A model generated the notes under the pieces. It had not been told where the DNA came from and ran no database searches. It saw only the letters and a program-made list of their open reading frames with translations. Positions 24,670 to 34,751 of a DNA stretch of 64,000 nt are shown here, one piece after another. A program made the translations under genes and the position numbers. Position 1 is the first letter of the stretch. Every line of letters starts with the position of its first letter. The DNA is from Boesenbergia rotunda (lineage: Eukaryota > Streptophyta > Magnoliopsida > Zingiberales > Zingiberaceae). The stretch lies in the NCBI GenBank assembly GCA_024364735.1, contig JAGFNQ010004019.1, positions 784,027 to 848,026 on the forward strand, read 5' to 3'.

Positions 24670-27321
24670 TGTAACGCCCGCCCTTATATCTACCCTAAAG
24701 GCGGGGTTACGGGTCCATACATTCATATCATTTATCATGTTAAGCATGTATATCAAGTAGAACAATTAAATGCAAGAAGAGTAGTAAGCATGCTTGAACA
24801 AAAACCTATCATTTATCAACATGCATTTACAACATAATAGGAGATCATTTAATTTCGCAATGTACTGATCTAAACATGGTTTGAGCAAGATAGAGCATGG
24901 CATAATCTAAACATAACCTACTGCAAGTAATCCAATTAAATACTATAGCAAGGCATCAATAAATAGGAAGGTAGCATGAGTTATCTAACATGACATAGGT
25001 TCCATATCTCTAACTTGACCAACAGTAGAGTAGTCATAGTCATTACACAATCAAAGTATAGTAATACAACTTGTAATCCTTTAGTGGAAGCAATTTAGAT
25101 TCTAAACAAAAATGGTAGATAAGAATCCTTCTTTCCTTCCCGAGCCATCACCACACACATCTTTTAGCTTTCCCTCTGCCTCTTCCTTTAATTCAAGTAT
25201 TTCTTACCGCTATCTGCAGCATAAGAAAAACAACATGACCTAGTAAGCAAAACATGCTTAGTAAGAATCTGGGCCTACTCGCAAAATCCATATCAATTCA
25301 TCATATCATGTACACAGTAATCAAGATAGAATTGTAAGCATCATAAGCATCACATCAAATATTTCTAAGTACTTTACAGAACAAGATTATCACATAATGA
25401 GAGAATGCTTTTCAAAAGGTTCCATAAAGGTAAGTACTTAAAAATATAATATCATCTAGGGCCCAGTTGTAGTACCACATCAAGCGCGTTCTCTAATGAG
25501 TTGGGGTAGCGAGCCACCAATCCATTTAGGGCAGGACCCTTCCGTCCTACCAATGCCATGACCTTCAGTTAACATGTACATTGGATTTAGTTTAACGACC
25601 CCCTTCCGAGTCGGGTACACAACTCTCAAAGTAAAGTATCTTAATATGCAATTACACATATATGTATATGCTTAAAGGTACTCTTAATAACATCTTAAAG
25701 GGACACACCACTCATCAAGGGTGCTCATGATCCCCTAGGGACACACCACACATTTAGGGGTGCTCTTGATCCCAATTTCAATAGAGTATCCTTTTTCAAG
25801 CATATTATCAAACACATCATGTTCATATCATCAAGGTGCCCCATGGGCTATAAGGCATGCTTTTATACCTAACAAGATAGGTCACATAAATTATACACAC
25901 ATCATATAAGTGGTAGCATGCTTCATGGTTTTATTAAGTACTTCCCAACCCTAGAACCATGATTGGCCGAAAGTCAAGGGTAGGGAGTTCTTTTGGTTTT
26001 TTATTCAAGCATTCATTCATGCATTTCTACAAACACCTCAAGTGTACTTCATGTTAACAATTGAAACATGGTTTATACTTCAAAGTGGGGTTAGCTTCCA
26101 CTAACCTTAAATTACAAGGGGTGGCCGAAACTTGTAGAATGGCTAGGCTTGGGTTTTGACATCCAACCTTCACACAAATATTTACACAAACACTTTATCT
26201 ACACTATTAATCATGGGAACATAATAAAATAGCAAGCAACCCAAAAACCCTAGCCTTTCTCCTCTTGGCCGAAAGTTATAGGGTGGCTAAACCCTAATTT
26301 TTGTTTCACAACATGATGGCAAGTCATCATACATATGTACCCTAAGTTCCTAGGGGTCTCCTCATGCAACAAGAAGTAATTCACTTCACAACCCCAAGAA
26401 AACCAAGTTTGGCCGAAACCTTGTAGGGCACTAAACCCTAATTTTTTTGTCTTCTCAAAAATTTGGAAACAACACATATGTGTATAAAATCCCTAGGAGT
26501 ACTAGCATGCATCAAGGTTTGATCAAAAACCCTTCTCTTGGACCCCTTACATAGGGTGGCCGAAACTTCCTCTAGGGAAGTCCTTGTGATTTTCTTCAAA
26601 AGAATGAAACAACAACATTCAATAGCAATTATGTTGCAGGCGAGAGGACACTTACATCCTTGCGCTGGAATTTTACCTTCTCTTTAAACCGTAGGGTACC
26701 CTACACTTGAAGGGCAAGTGAAAATCCTTCTCTTCAAATTTTCCTCTAGGGTTCCTTGGACTTGGTAGAAGGCAAAGGCACTTGAACTTTCCTCCTTGCA
26801 ATTGCCCTAGGGTTAGAATTTCGGAAAAGAGAGAAAGGGGGGTGCTAGGCTCGGCAAAGGAAGAAGAAAAGGGGAAGAAAGAATGAAAAACTTCTTTCTA
26901 ACTTCCTTCTCTTACTCCTATTTATACACCTCTTGTGAAGAGACATGTCTCTTCATTGCCCAAGCCTTAACAAGCATGTCTCCCCTTATCCTAACATGAA
27001 ACACCCATTAGAGCATTTGGTTAGGAAGAGTTAGTGCAAGTGATAGGTCCAAGGTTCAATCCTTGCTTCCTCCACTTTGCACTTTCTTTTTATCACCTCT
27101 TGCTAACTCATTTCCAAGCCCAATAAGCCAAGCCCAATATACATTTCATAATATTATTAATATTTCATGGATTCATAATATTTCATAATATCCCACAAAT
27201 ATTATTTCATAATATTTTTAATATTTCATATTCATGAATCCATAATATTTCATGATCTTCCATAATAATATTTCATAATGAATTCACAATATTATTCATG
27301 GTGAAATTTTGGGGTGTTACA
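24670..27321 (-). mobile_element. Solo gypsy LTR in the 5' LTR of C
   Basis: Ends are TGTAACGCCCGCC and GGGGTGTTACA. TTCAT flanks it at 24665-24669 and 27322-27326. The sister LTR at about 13405 shows the empty site. A TATA (minus, GGTGTATAAATAG) lies near 26918-26930 and a tRNA-like module at 27009-27091. The motif GGCCGAAA recurs at least five times between 25975 and 26570. No internal region remains. Confidence 0.9.
27009..27091 (+). other. tRNA-like Pol III module in the solo gypsy LTR
   Basis: A-box-like TAGAGCATTTGG at 27009-27020 (two mismatches), B-box GTTCAATCC at 27054-27062 and a T5 run at 27087-27091. It lies about 80 bp from the TATA box and points away from it. Confidence 0.4.
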
Positions 27322-28078
27322 TTCATAGGGGAAATATGACCTAAAAATATATATAAATCCCTCAAACAAACATTAACAAGGAATTAAAACATTAGCTAGT
27401 CAAAAAGAACCCAAACATCTTCTTGTAGCCAAAAAGTCTATGGCTTCATGAGAGCCTTGGCCTAAACCTTTAAGGATCTTTTGCTTCATTTTTTTTTCAT
27501 CATAACTCATAACTTAACAACAAAAAAACATTGGATTCATTAGATAGCATCAAACACAAACCTAAGCCCTAAATCCATGCTTGGCCGAAACTTACCTATA
27601 GGGAAAAACTTCACGATATTTAGGAACACATCGCAAGAACATACAAGAACATGAATAAAACATATATAAACTATTATGTTGCAGGTGAGGGGAGTCTTAC
27701 CCTTGTTGTCTTGGTTATAAACCTCGAATAGAGAAACAAAAGGAAACCTTCTTGACCTTAGAGTACTCCTTGCCTTTGTAGCCTTGTAGAAGAACTTGGA
27801 TCTTCAAGAGGGAGTCCTCTTGTGAAGTTTTCCAAGAGGAAAACCCCTTTGGGACTTTCGGCCAAAAAGGAGGAAGAAGAGAGGGGAGAGGAAGGGCCTT
27901 GGTGGAAGAGAAGAAGAGAAAAGTTACTTAAGCCTCTTCACTTCTCATCCCACCTTTTTATACTAAGTGAAGGGGGCAAGTGAAAGGGCATGGTGCGTCC
28001 TCTCATGGTGACTCTTCACTTCCCTTATCCTTACACCTATCTACAATTTCCTTTATCCTCCTAATAGCACTCCCTTGC

Positions 28079-28172
28079 TAGGTGAATTGGTTACATATGC
28101 CTTCTTAAGGCTTACAACATTTCTAACGTCCAAGGTTCAATCCTTGGCACCTACATCATTTCATTTTTTTTT
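28079..28172 (+). other. tRNA-like Pol III module in the 5' LTR of C
   Basis: TAGGTGAATTGG at 28079-28090, GTTCAATCC at 28135-28143 and a T9 run at 28164-28172. Same layout as 14151-14241. Confidence 0.45.
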
Positions 28173-28443
28173 ATTCTTTTGCAAGCTCATCTAAAGTAAG
28201 GCCCATTTCATGATGTGTTACTTCGTTTATCCTCATGGGGCCCATTAGGATAACTAATGAAGTGTTATTTAAGACCCATTAGGAATTTCCACTATTTAGA
28301 GCCCATATAAGGCCTATTAACACTTACACTAAAATTTCCACAACTCTAATTATCATTCATGAATCATACTCAATATGGCTATTATTCATAATCCTACTCA
28401 ATATTAGGGATAATATTGAAGGGAATTTTAGTGGGGTGTTACA

Positions 28444-28651
28444 AAGACTCCAATTCTTTTCCCTCCGCATCTCTTGGAGGGGTGAAGCCTTCCTTCACCG
28501 AGAACCACATACCTATGTCGGTCTTGAGGTAGTACTCCATGCGAGACCTCCAATATTGTGAATCTGATCCATCGAAGAAGGGAGGTCGAGTGGTGCTAAA
28601 TCCTTCTCTCAAAGCCATTCTTGTTGACAGCTCTTGGATGTTAAGCTGCAT
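28444..28651 (-). pseudogene. Copia B gag, N-terminal part
   Basis: The first ATG on the minus strand is at 28649-28651, close behind the PBS. The translation has MALREGFSTTRPPFFDGSDS and YWRSRMEYYLKTDIGMWFSV, matching the start of the element D gag (EGFSTARPPLFSGKDFSYWK). It ends at the AAGAC duplication caused by gypsy C and continues at 9313. Confidence 0.9.
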
Positions 28652-28665
28652 GAACAGAGCCCCAA

Positions 28666-28677
28666 GCTCTGATACCA
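28666..28677 (-). other. Primer-binding site of copia B
   Basis: The minus strand reads TGGTATCAGAGC, complementary to initiator tRNA-Met, two bases from the LTR. Confidence 0.9.
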
Positions 28678-28679
28678 CT

Positions 28680-30871
28680 TGTTGGTGCTTGGATGGCTAG
28701 AGAGGGGGGGGGGGGGGTGAATGTAGCCAGACACGAATTACTTTCACTTTTGAAACTTTGCACTTAAGGTTAGTCGCAGCACAGCGGAAGCAATACAAAA
28801 ACAGAGAGATGTAGAAACTAAACCCTAAACTAAGCACAAGCACAAAACGCTAACAAAGAGGATTTACAAGGTTCGGGGATAACATGCCCCTACTCCTTGG
28901 CGTGCCCATAAGGTGGGCGACCCCTTGATCATCGGCAGATCAAGACTTGGAAAATCTGGATAGAATGCAACCTCCTTCTCGGTGGAGTAACCTCTCCACA
29001 ACGTTTCAATCAGTGTATATGAAATTAAGCACAATGAAACAATAAGGAGCTTACAGAGCACATAGGACAGAAAGGGCAAAAGAGAGCTCCTCACCAAGCT
29101 CCACTCAGCACAGATCTCACGCAAGAACTCCCTGCTCTTCGTGTCTTGCTGATGGACTCGCCAAGCTCTCTGCCTCTTCCAAGTGCTCAGGTTGCCAATT
29201 GCTCAAGTGTATGCAAGAGTTGCTTCAAGGATCAGAATGTTGTCCCAGAGATGGAGAAGCAGCTTGTTACTGGAAGAGATGATCAAGTGTTTTCTGCTCC
29301 TTCTCCACTTCATAGCTTAACCTGCTTTGCATTGCTAGCATCGCTAGGTCACAGACGCTCCTCTGGAGCCTGCCAGCATCTCACCTGCAACAGCCCAGCT
29401 ATCCCTGACCTCCTCTGGACTCACTGAACCCTCTCCAGCTGAGTCCTAGGTCATCAGCTTCTCAGCCGTTGCAGCTCATGCCAGAAGCCGTTGTTTCCTG
29501 CAAACTGGAAACGTCCAAACTATCGTAGCAAAATACCCTAGTTGACTCTCCTTGAGTAAGCCCTAAGTTACCTGCACACTTAGCAGATCATTAGCACAGC
29601 AAATCAACAGAGGATCAAATATCAGAAGACTCAGAACAAAGATCAGTAGCGTATCAGTAGCAATCAGAACGCGATCAGAACTCTGACAGCGCTTTTGAAT
29701 TAATGCTGTCAGCTACTGATTGGTCACCAGACCGATCAGAGTGACCCTTGATCGGTCACCAGACTGATCAGGATGGTTTTAGTCCGATCAGGCTCCAGCC
29801 TGATCGGTCCCCAGTGAGAAACCAGGAATCGCGACTTCTTGTGATCGGTCACACTGACCGATTACAGATCGTGGATCGGTCACCGGACCGATCTACCAGT
29901 TCATTGAGCCTTCAAGCCACTACCCGTAGCTTTTCCCAATCAAAGGCGCCTGATCGATCACCAAACCGATCAGGGTGTTCCCTGATCGGTCACGGTGACC
30001 AATCAGGCCACTCCTGGATCGTTCAGGACTCAGCCTGATCGGTCCGGGAGGCATTTGATCGATCACGAAGACCGATCAATGGCTTCTCCCTAAACCTTTG
30101 CTTCTTCACTGATCGTTCACCAGAACGATCAGGAACCGATCAGTAGCATTTTCTTTTCTCCCTGATCGTTCCCCAGAACGATCAGGAGCCGAACAGTGGC
30201 AATTGGCTCTCTCCCTGATCGGTCACCAGACCGATCAAACATATCTGGATCGGTCACCAGACCGATCCACAAAGGAAGTTCGTGCCAACCTCCCTGATCG
30301 GTCTCTAGACCGATCCAACCAAGACCAATTCCACTCTAAGTCAAGAGAACGGGCTCCCAGCCTTCTCTGACTCGTGCTCAGTCCCCCGGACCAAGACTCA
30401 ATGCCCAGTTTCACTCACCGGGACTTCAACCTAGCTTCCCAAGCTAGGACCTGGCTTCACTCACCAGGATTTCATCCAACCTAGCTTCCCAAGCTAGGAC
30501 CTGACCCTCCAAGCCAGGATCTCATCCAACCTAGCTTCTCACGTGAGGGTTTCATCCAACCTAGCTTCTCAAGCTAGGACCTGGCCCTCCAAGCCAGGGT
30601 TTCATCCAACCTAGCTTCCCAAGCTAGGACCTGGCCCTCTAAGCCAGGATTTCATCTAACCTAGCTTCTCAAGCTGGGACCTGGCCCTCCATGCCAGGGT
30701 TTCCACCTAGTCCCACTAGGTATGCCTAGTCCCACTAAATCTTTTCCACTACACCTAGTCCCACTAGGTGTGACTAGTCCCCGACCAGGACTTAAACTCA
30801 ATCATCTCATTAACCTAAACTAAAATCGGTGTCAACACCAAAACAACAATCAGGGTCAGACTGCATCAACA
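28680..30871 (-). repeat. 5' LTR of copia B (long form)
   Basis: 2192 bp from TGTTGGTGC to GCATCAACA. The left 1265 bp match the 3' LTR; the right 925 bp do not and hold a dense hairpin array. ORFs in this stretch (28864-29427, 29748-30038) have no domains. Confidence 0.85.
29708..30790. repeat. Hairpin array in the copia B 5' LTR
   Basis: Repeated units such as GATCGGTC-ACCG-GACCGATC (29874-29893) and TGATCGGTC-ACCA-GACCGATCA (30216-30237) alternate with a version in which CTGATCGTTC pairs with GAACGATCAG (30109-30132; similar at 30161-30186). From 30420 on come CCTAGCTT-CCC-AAGCTAGG, CTGGC...GCCAG and CCTAGT-CCC-ACTAGG. Many of the stems are perfect, with 3-4 nt loops. Confidence 0.85.
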
Positions 30872-30876
30872 AGAAA

Positions 30877-30971
30877 TGTGTAGATTTAATTAACTGGTCA
30901 ACGATTACCCAAATCTCGTCATGCCCTCGCCGGGTCCTAGGTAAACCCACGATAAAGTCCATAGTGATATG
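30877..30971 (-). pseudogene. Gypsy A integrase fragment between B and D
   Basis: The minus strand encodes the segment around PARA..DLGNR*PVN*IYTF, that is the gypsy integrase core before THFLPIR at 3140. It is bounded by the B duplication on the left and the D duplication on the right. Confidence 0.8.
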
Positions 30972-31082
30972 TGTTGGTGCTGAATGCACCTAAGTCAAAC
31001 CTGTGTTTTGATAATGGCAACATAGATCAAAAGTTAAGTCCTTCTTGTTTTCTAACAAGTTAATCAAGTGTGCAGTGAAAGC

Positions 31083-31338
31083 CCTTGCAAAGGACCGCTA
31101 GACACTGGCGAAGGAATGCCAGTGTTAAAAGCCCTAGCGAAGGACTGCTAGGCACCAGGCGAAGGACAGTCTGGGACTGAAGACCTAGCGAAGGACTGCT
31201 AGGCACCGGGCGAAGGGTAGCTCGGCATCCAAGCCCTGACAAAGGACCGTCAGGCAAAAGTCCAACCAAAGGAGCGGTTGGCAACAGGTAAATTCTCCCG
31301 AGAGGAGTAGGTGAGGACGCGTTCCCTGTCGAGGGAAC
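31083..31338 (+). repeat. Array of ten short hairpins with constant loop and varying stems (5' LTR of D)
   Basis: Eight units have a 6-7 bp stem and an exactly 8-nt loop of the type (G/A)AAGGRNN. Stems: CACTGGC/GCCAGTG (31103-31124), CCTAGC/GCTAGG (31133-31152 and 31184-31203), CCAGGC/GTCTGG (31155-31174), CCGGGC/GCTCGG (31206-31225), CCTGAC/GTCAGG (31235-31254), CCAACC/GGTTGG (31262-31281). The first unit (31083-31102) has one mismatch here but is perfect in the 3' LTR. The array ends with a CTCC/GGAG unit and GTTCCCT/AGGGAAC (31321-31338). Confidence 0.9.
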
Positions 31339-31509
31339 AGTAGGCGTCGGTTCGACCTAGGGCTCCATTTTGGAGACCAAAGTCAGAACCAAGACAGCTA
31401 AGGCTGTATAAATTAATGCTTTATCTTGTTTTCAGACTAACCCTGGATGCAGGACCAAAGGAACGTGTGTCTGCAGCTCAGAGAGCCTCAAAGGAGTGAG
31501 GCAGCAGCT

Positions 31510-31880
31510 GAGTAGGGCGCCCTGAGTGTCTAGGGCGCCTCCACGGTGAACAAGAAACAAGTAAGGCAAAAAGGAGTTCGGCTAACCACTGGCCGGGGCG
31601 CCGTCTGCATCCAGGGCGCCCTCAGTAGCCATGGCACCTTGAATGCCGAGGGCGCCCTGAACGCCCAGGGCGCCCTCAGGAGCCAAGGCGCTTCGCGCCT
31701 ATGCCAGTGAGGTCGATCAAATCTATCCAGCCGAGAAGACCGGGTCAACCAGGGCGCCCTCAGCGACCAGGGCGCCCCAGAGGTCAAACTTCATCCCTAT
31801 TTAGGTGGGATAAAACTTGACCGAGCAAACTGCGGATCGGATGACACTTGGCAGGGCGCCCCCGACGTCCAGGGCTCCCT
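31510..31880 (+). repeat. GGGCGCC palindrome repeats in the U3 of D
   Basis: About nine copies of GGGCGCC, often within AGGGCGCCCT, are spaced some 15-50 bp apart just upstream of the TATA box. The 3' LTR lost 32 bp between two copies near 38765. Confidence 0.85.
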
Positions 31881-31885
31881 AGGGG

Positions 31886-31895
31886 CTATAAATAG
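31886..31895 (+). promoter_or_regulatory. TATA box of the D 5' LTR
   Basis: CTATAAATAG, followed by CACCCCTCGACCCC. The 3' LTR copy is at 38988-38997. Confidence 0.75.
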
Positions 31896-32321
31896 CACCC
31901 CTCGACCCCAAGCTCCAAATCAACTTCGCTCCAAAGCTTCCACGCTCTTGTACGCTCGTGCCTTGCTCCAGAAACGCCTCACCTCGAGCCGACGACGTCC
32001 CGCTGCCCCGAAAAAGAATCGACACACTCCGGACGTCCGTAACGAAGAGATTAATATTTTATTATTATTTTATTGCACTCTCTTTGTAATTGAAATTATT
32101 GTAACCTCTTTGCGCGAATATAGAATTGCCCAAAGTAAACGGTCAACGACCGTGGGCCTTGGAGTAGGAGTCGACACAGGCTCCGAACCAAGTAAAAATC
32201 ACTGTGTCTTTGTGCTGTGTCTCGTATTTTTATTTCCGCTGTGCACTTACTCTTAGTTTTCCGAAAAACAGCGATTTCCGATATTCACCCCCCCTCTATC
32301 GGCTTTTCACGATCCAACAAG

Positions 32322-32333
32322 TGGTATCAGAGC
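32322..32333 (+). other. Primer-binding site of element D
   Basis: TGGTATCAGAGC, two bases after the LTR, complementary to initiator tRNA-Met. Confidence 0.95.
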
Positions 32334-32482
32334 GGGGAATTCAAACTTGGTGCAACCACCAGTTTGAAATATTTTTTTCGGATTTTTTTATTAATTTCTT
32401 ATAATTATCTTTATCCCGCACTGCTAATCCAAGACCAAGTCTTGGGACACTTTTTTTTGTAAAATTTCCTTTTACAGAACAA

Positions 32483-34120
32483 ATGTCTATGCAAGAGGGA
32501 TTCAGCACCGCTAGACCTCCACTCTTCAGTGGAAAAGACTTTTCCTACTGGAAAAGTCGCATGGAGGTCCACCTGAAAACTCAGGTGGACATGTGGATCA
32601 TTATCCAGTCCGGTCTGGAGATCCCCCGAAATGCAGAAGGACTTCCACAAAGCTACTCGGAGTGGGACAACACTCTAAAGCGCAAAATAGAAGCCGACGC
32701 AAAAGCAACGCAAATCCTACAATGCGGGCTGACAAAGGAAGAGCTGAACCGAGTGGGCCCCTTCAACAGTGCAAAAGAGCTATGGACAAAACTGATCGAG
32801 CTGCACGAAGGGACTTCGGACCCCAGGATCAGCAAAAGGGATCTGCTACTGAATAAACTCTACACTATCAAGATGGCCGACAACGAAACAGCAGCCCAGC
32901 TCCACGCACGAATCTAGGAGGTAATGAACGGTCTTCACTCAATAGGTCACAAGGTTGAAAACCGTGACCTAATAAGGTATACTCTAAACGCCTTTCCTAG
33001 AAACACCTTGTGGGCATCTATGGTAGATGCATACAAGGTCTCTAGAGATCACTCTAAAATAAAACTAGATGAATTATTTTCTGAACTAGAACTGCACGAA
33101 CAGACTAACACCAATTCGGTCGAAAAAGGTATCGCTTTCATTGCAGGTAAAAACTTGAAGACAACGAAGAAGAAAACTGAACTTGAACCCGAGTCTGACA
33201 CAGACTCAGAAGATGAAGAAGGAGATCAAACTAAACTGGTCCGGCTCGCTCGAAGCTACTACAAGGAGCTGAAGAACCGAACCAACAAACGAAAAACCGG
33301 CCGAAGAAAGGACGAACCAACTGAACCAGCAAACAAGCCCAATGTGACCTGCTACGAGTGCAAGAAAAAGGGCCACTACAAGTCAGAGTGCCCTAACCTA
33401 AAGGAGACAAAGAAGCCGAGAAGAAAGAAGGCGCTACAAGCAACCTGGGACGAGTCTTCCTCAGAAGAAGAAGAAGAGGCACCCCAGTCCAACCTCCTAG
33501 CTCTGACCGCCTCAGATAAAGTCGAGACAGAGTCAGAATCAGAACTAGAGGACAGCGAGCTGACCTTCACAGAGGACGGAGAAATTAAGGTAACTGGTTT
33601 TAATATATTACAGTTAACTGAGTTGATTTCTTTTCTTTCTCGTGATTTGGCAAAAGCCAAACTCCGGGTCGAATCCCTCCGACAGGAAGTAAAACTCCTG
33701 AAAGAGGGAGCTGACTCTAAACCCTTAACCGAGAAGGTTCAGGAAGGAACTTCTATTCAAGTTGAAAAACTTGAAAAGGAGAACTCCTCCTTGAAAACTC
33801 AGGTTAAGGAATTTAGAACAGCTTTAGAACGATTTACATCTGGTTCCAAGGGTCTTGACATGATCCTTGGAAAACAGAAATCAGTTCTAAATCGATCTGG
33901 ACTTGGCTACCGAACCAAATCCCGACAAAGATCATATTTGACTGTATTGAATCAGTCCAGAGGAAAAATTCAGGCATGGGTACCTAAACTATGCCTGAAC
34001 CAACCTACTGGATCAAATCAGTATTGGATCCCCAAGGACAAGATTCACATCTTGCCTAACCATCACCGTGGCTTTAGTCCAGGGGGAGCCAAACTGAAAA
34101 CTATTTTTATTATTAGATAA
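32483..34120 (+). pseudogene. Gag of element D, one in-frame stop
   Basis: One frame of 546 codons starts at the ATG at 32483 and is broken only by TAG at 32915-32917. Residues 1-200 form the UBN2-type gag domain (EGFSTARPPLFSG, LQCGLTKEELNRVGPF, ELWTKLIELHEGTSDPRISK, then GHKVENRDLIRYTLNAFPRN). A CCHC knuckle CYECKKKGHYKSEC lies at 33350-33391, then acidic Ser/Glu stretches, a coiled coil (about 33640-33830) and SKGLDMILGKQKS...GLGYRTKS. Gag forms the virus-like particle and packages the RNA. The frame ends without entering a protease or pol. It is the most complete gag of its type here and a close relative of the B gag. Confidence 0.9.
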
Positions 34121-34751
34121 ACTTGTTATTCTTGATTTAAATTGCTTGATTGATTGATTGTTTATTTTCTGCAATATACCATGCTTAGACTTAGGCTAGC
34201 TTAAGGACTGAACAAACTTAGCTGAAATTTGACAACATAGTATTGGGTGGAGGTGAGATGATAGTACGTTAGGGAAGCCAATTTGACGGAACTAGCCGAA
34301 GCTACCGATCCAAAATCCAAACTAGTTAGACCAGAAATTTTTCAAAAAATAATTTTGAAAATGAAATTTCATTAAAAGGCTTTGTCAAGGAAAGGGTGGA
34401 TGATCCCATAAGGCTTCGGCCAAAGAAGGCCTAGTGCCTCGCCAAGACCTGGAAGCCAATTTTTGAAATTCAAATTCAAATTAATTTTTGTCAAATTCGA
34501 ATCTAACACAAAATTTCAACTAAGTATAGACTTAAACATCTTTTCAAAAATTTCAAAATTAATTAATTAAGTTTTCAAAATTTAATTATCCTTCAAAATT
34601 AATCAAAATTTTTAAAATTTTCAAAACTATCAAAACCTGTCTCACAAAACCTATAAGGTTAACGTGATTGAAAACCCTAGATCTGGGTGAGACAGTAAAA
34701 TTAAGATTAAGATGATTCCCTTAATACCTGTGTTGCAGTGAAATTCTATAT
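34121..34751 (+). other. Conserved noncoding block after gag in D
   Basis: No ORF. Positions 34229-34460 match 190-450 and, inverted, 51770-52000: 'gaggtgagatgatagtacg', 'ctagttagacca', 'aaaaggctttgtcaaggaaa', 'gcctcgccaagacctgga'. The rest is AT-rich with many 'ttcaaaatt' words. Confidence 0.75.

Larger units (their letters stand above)
9319..28443 (-). mobile_element. Gypsy element C (chromodomain type), inserted in gag of copia B
   Basis: The duplication AAGAC lies at 9314-9318 and 28444-28448; removing the insertion joins the gag frame as KELESSWWSAK. The ends are TGTCATGCC... and ...GGTGTTACA. The 3' LTR is 9319-14522 and the 5' LTR 17524-28443; both are enlarged by later insertions. 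Only about 3.0 kb of internal sequence remains: chromodomain-type tail, integrase and a doubtful gag remnant. The RT, RNase H and protease are deleted. The PBS lies next to the 5' LTR. Confidence 0.9.
17524..28443 (-). repeat. 5' LTR of gypsy C, enlarged by two insertions
   Basis: It starts TGTAACGCCCGCC and ends GGTGTTACA. After removal of 18741-23714 and 24670-27321 it is about 3.3 kb and aligns end to end with the 3' LTR. It carries the same TATA (27952-27963) and tRNA-like module (28079-28172). Confidence 0.85.
3141..30871 (-). mobile_element. Copia element B (Sirevirus-like), inserted in gypsy A
   Basis: The 5-bp duplication AGAAA lies at 3136-3140 and 30872-30876. Without the insertion the gypsy A integrase reads straight through. 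Order on the minus strand: 5' LTR (28680-30871), PBS complementary to initiator tRNA-Met, gag, protease, integrase, RT, RNase H, polypurine tract, 3' LTR (3141-4635). The gag is split by gypsy C (9319-28443). The gag type (central CCHC knuckle, long coiled coil) and the protease motif DSGCSKHMTG resemble Sireviruses. All ORFs are broken, so B is inactive. Confidence 0.9.
30972..32319 (+). repeat. 5' LTR of element D
   Basis: TGTTGGTGCTG...CGATCCAACA, 1348 bp. From the left: a hairpin array (31083-31338), GGGCGCC palindrome repeats (31510-31880), TATA (31886-31895), then leader with R-U5. The small ORF at 31948-32256 has no domain and is also present in the other LTR. Confidence 0.95.

Noticed and set aside
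28864..29427. ORFs on both strands within the B 5' LTR
   Set aside because: The corresponding 3' LTR has stops or frameshifts at the same places; LTR noise.
31083..31338. Regularly spaced repeats that look like a CRISPR array
   Set aside because: The units are hairpins with varying stems and no unique spacers of constant size, in a plant LTR.
31948..32256. 102-codon ORF in both D LTRs
   Set aside because: Two copies are expected because LTRs are duplicates; no domain and no similarity I recognise.
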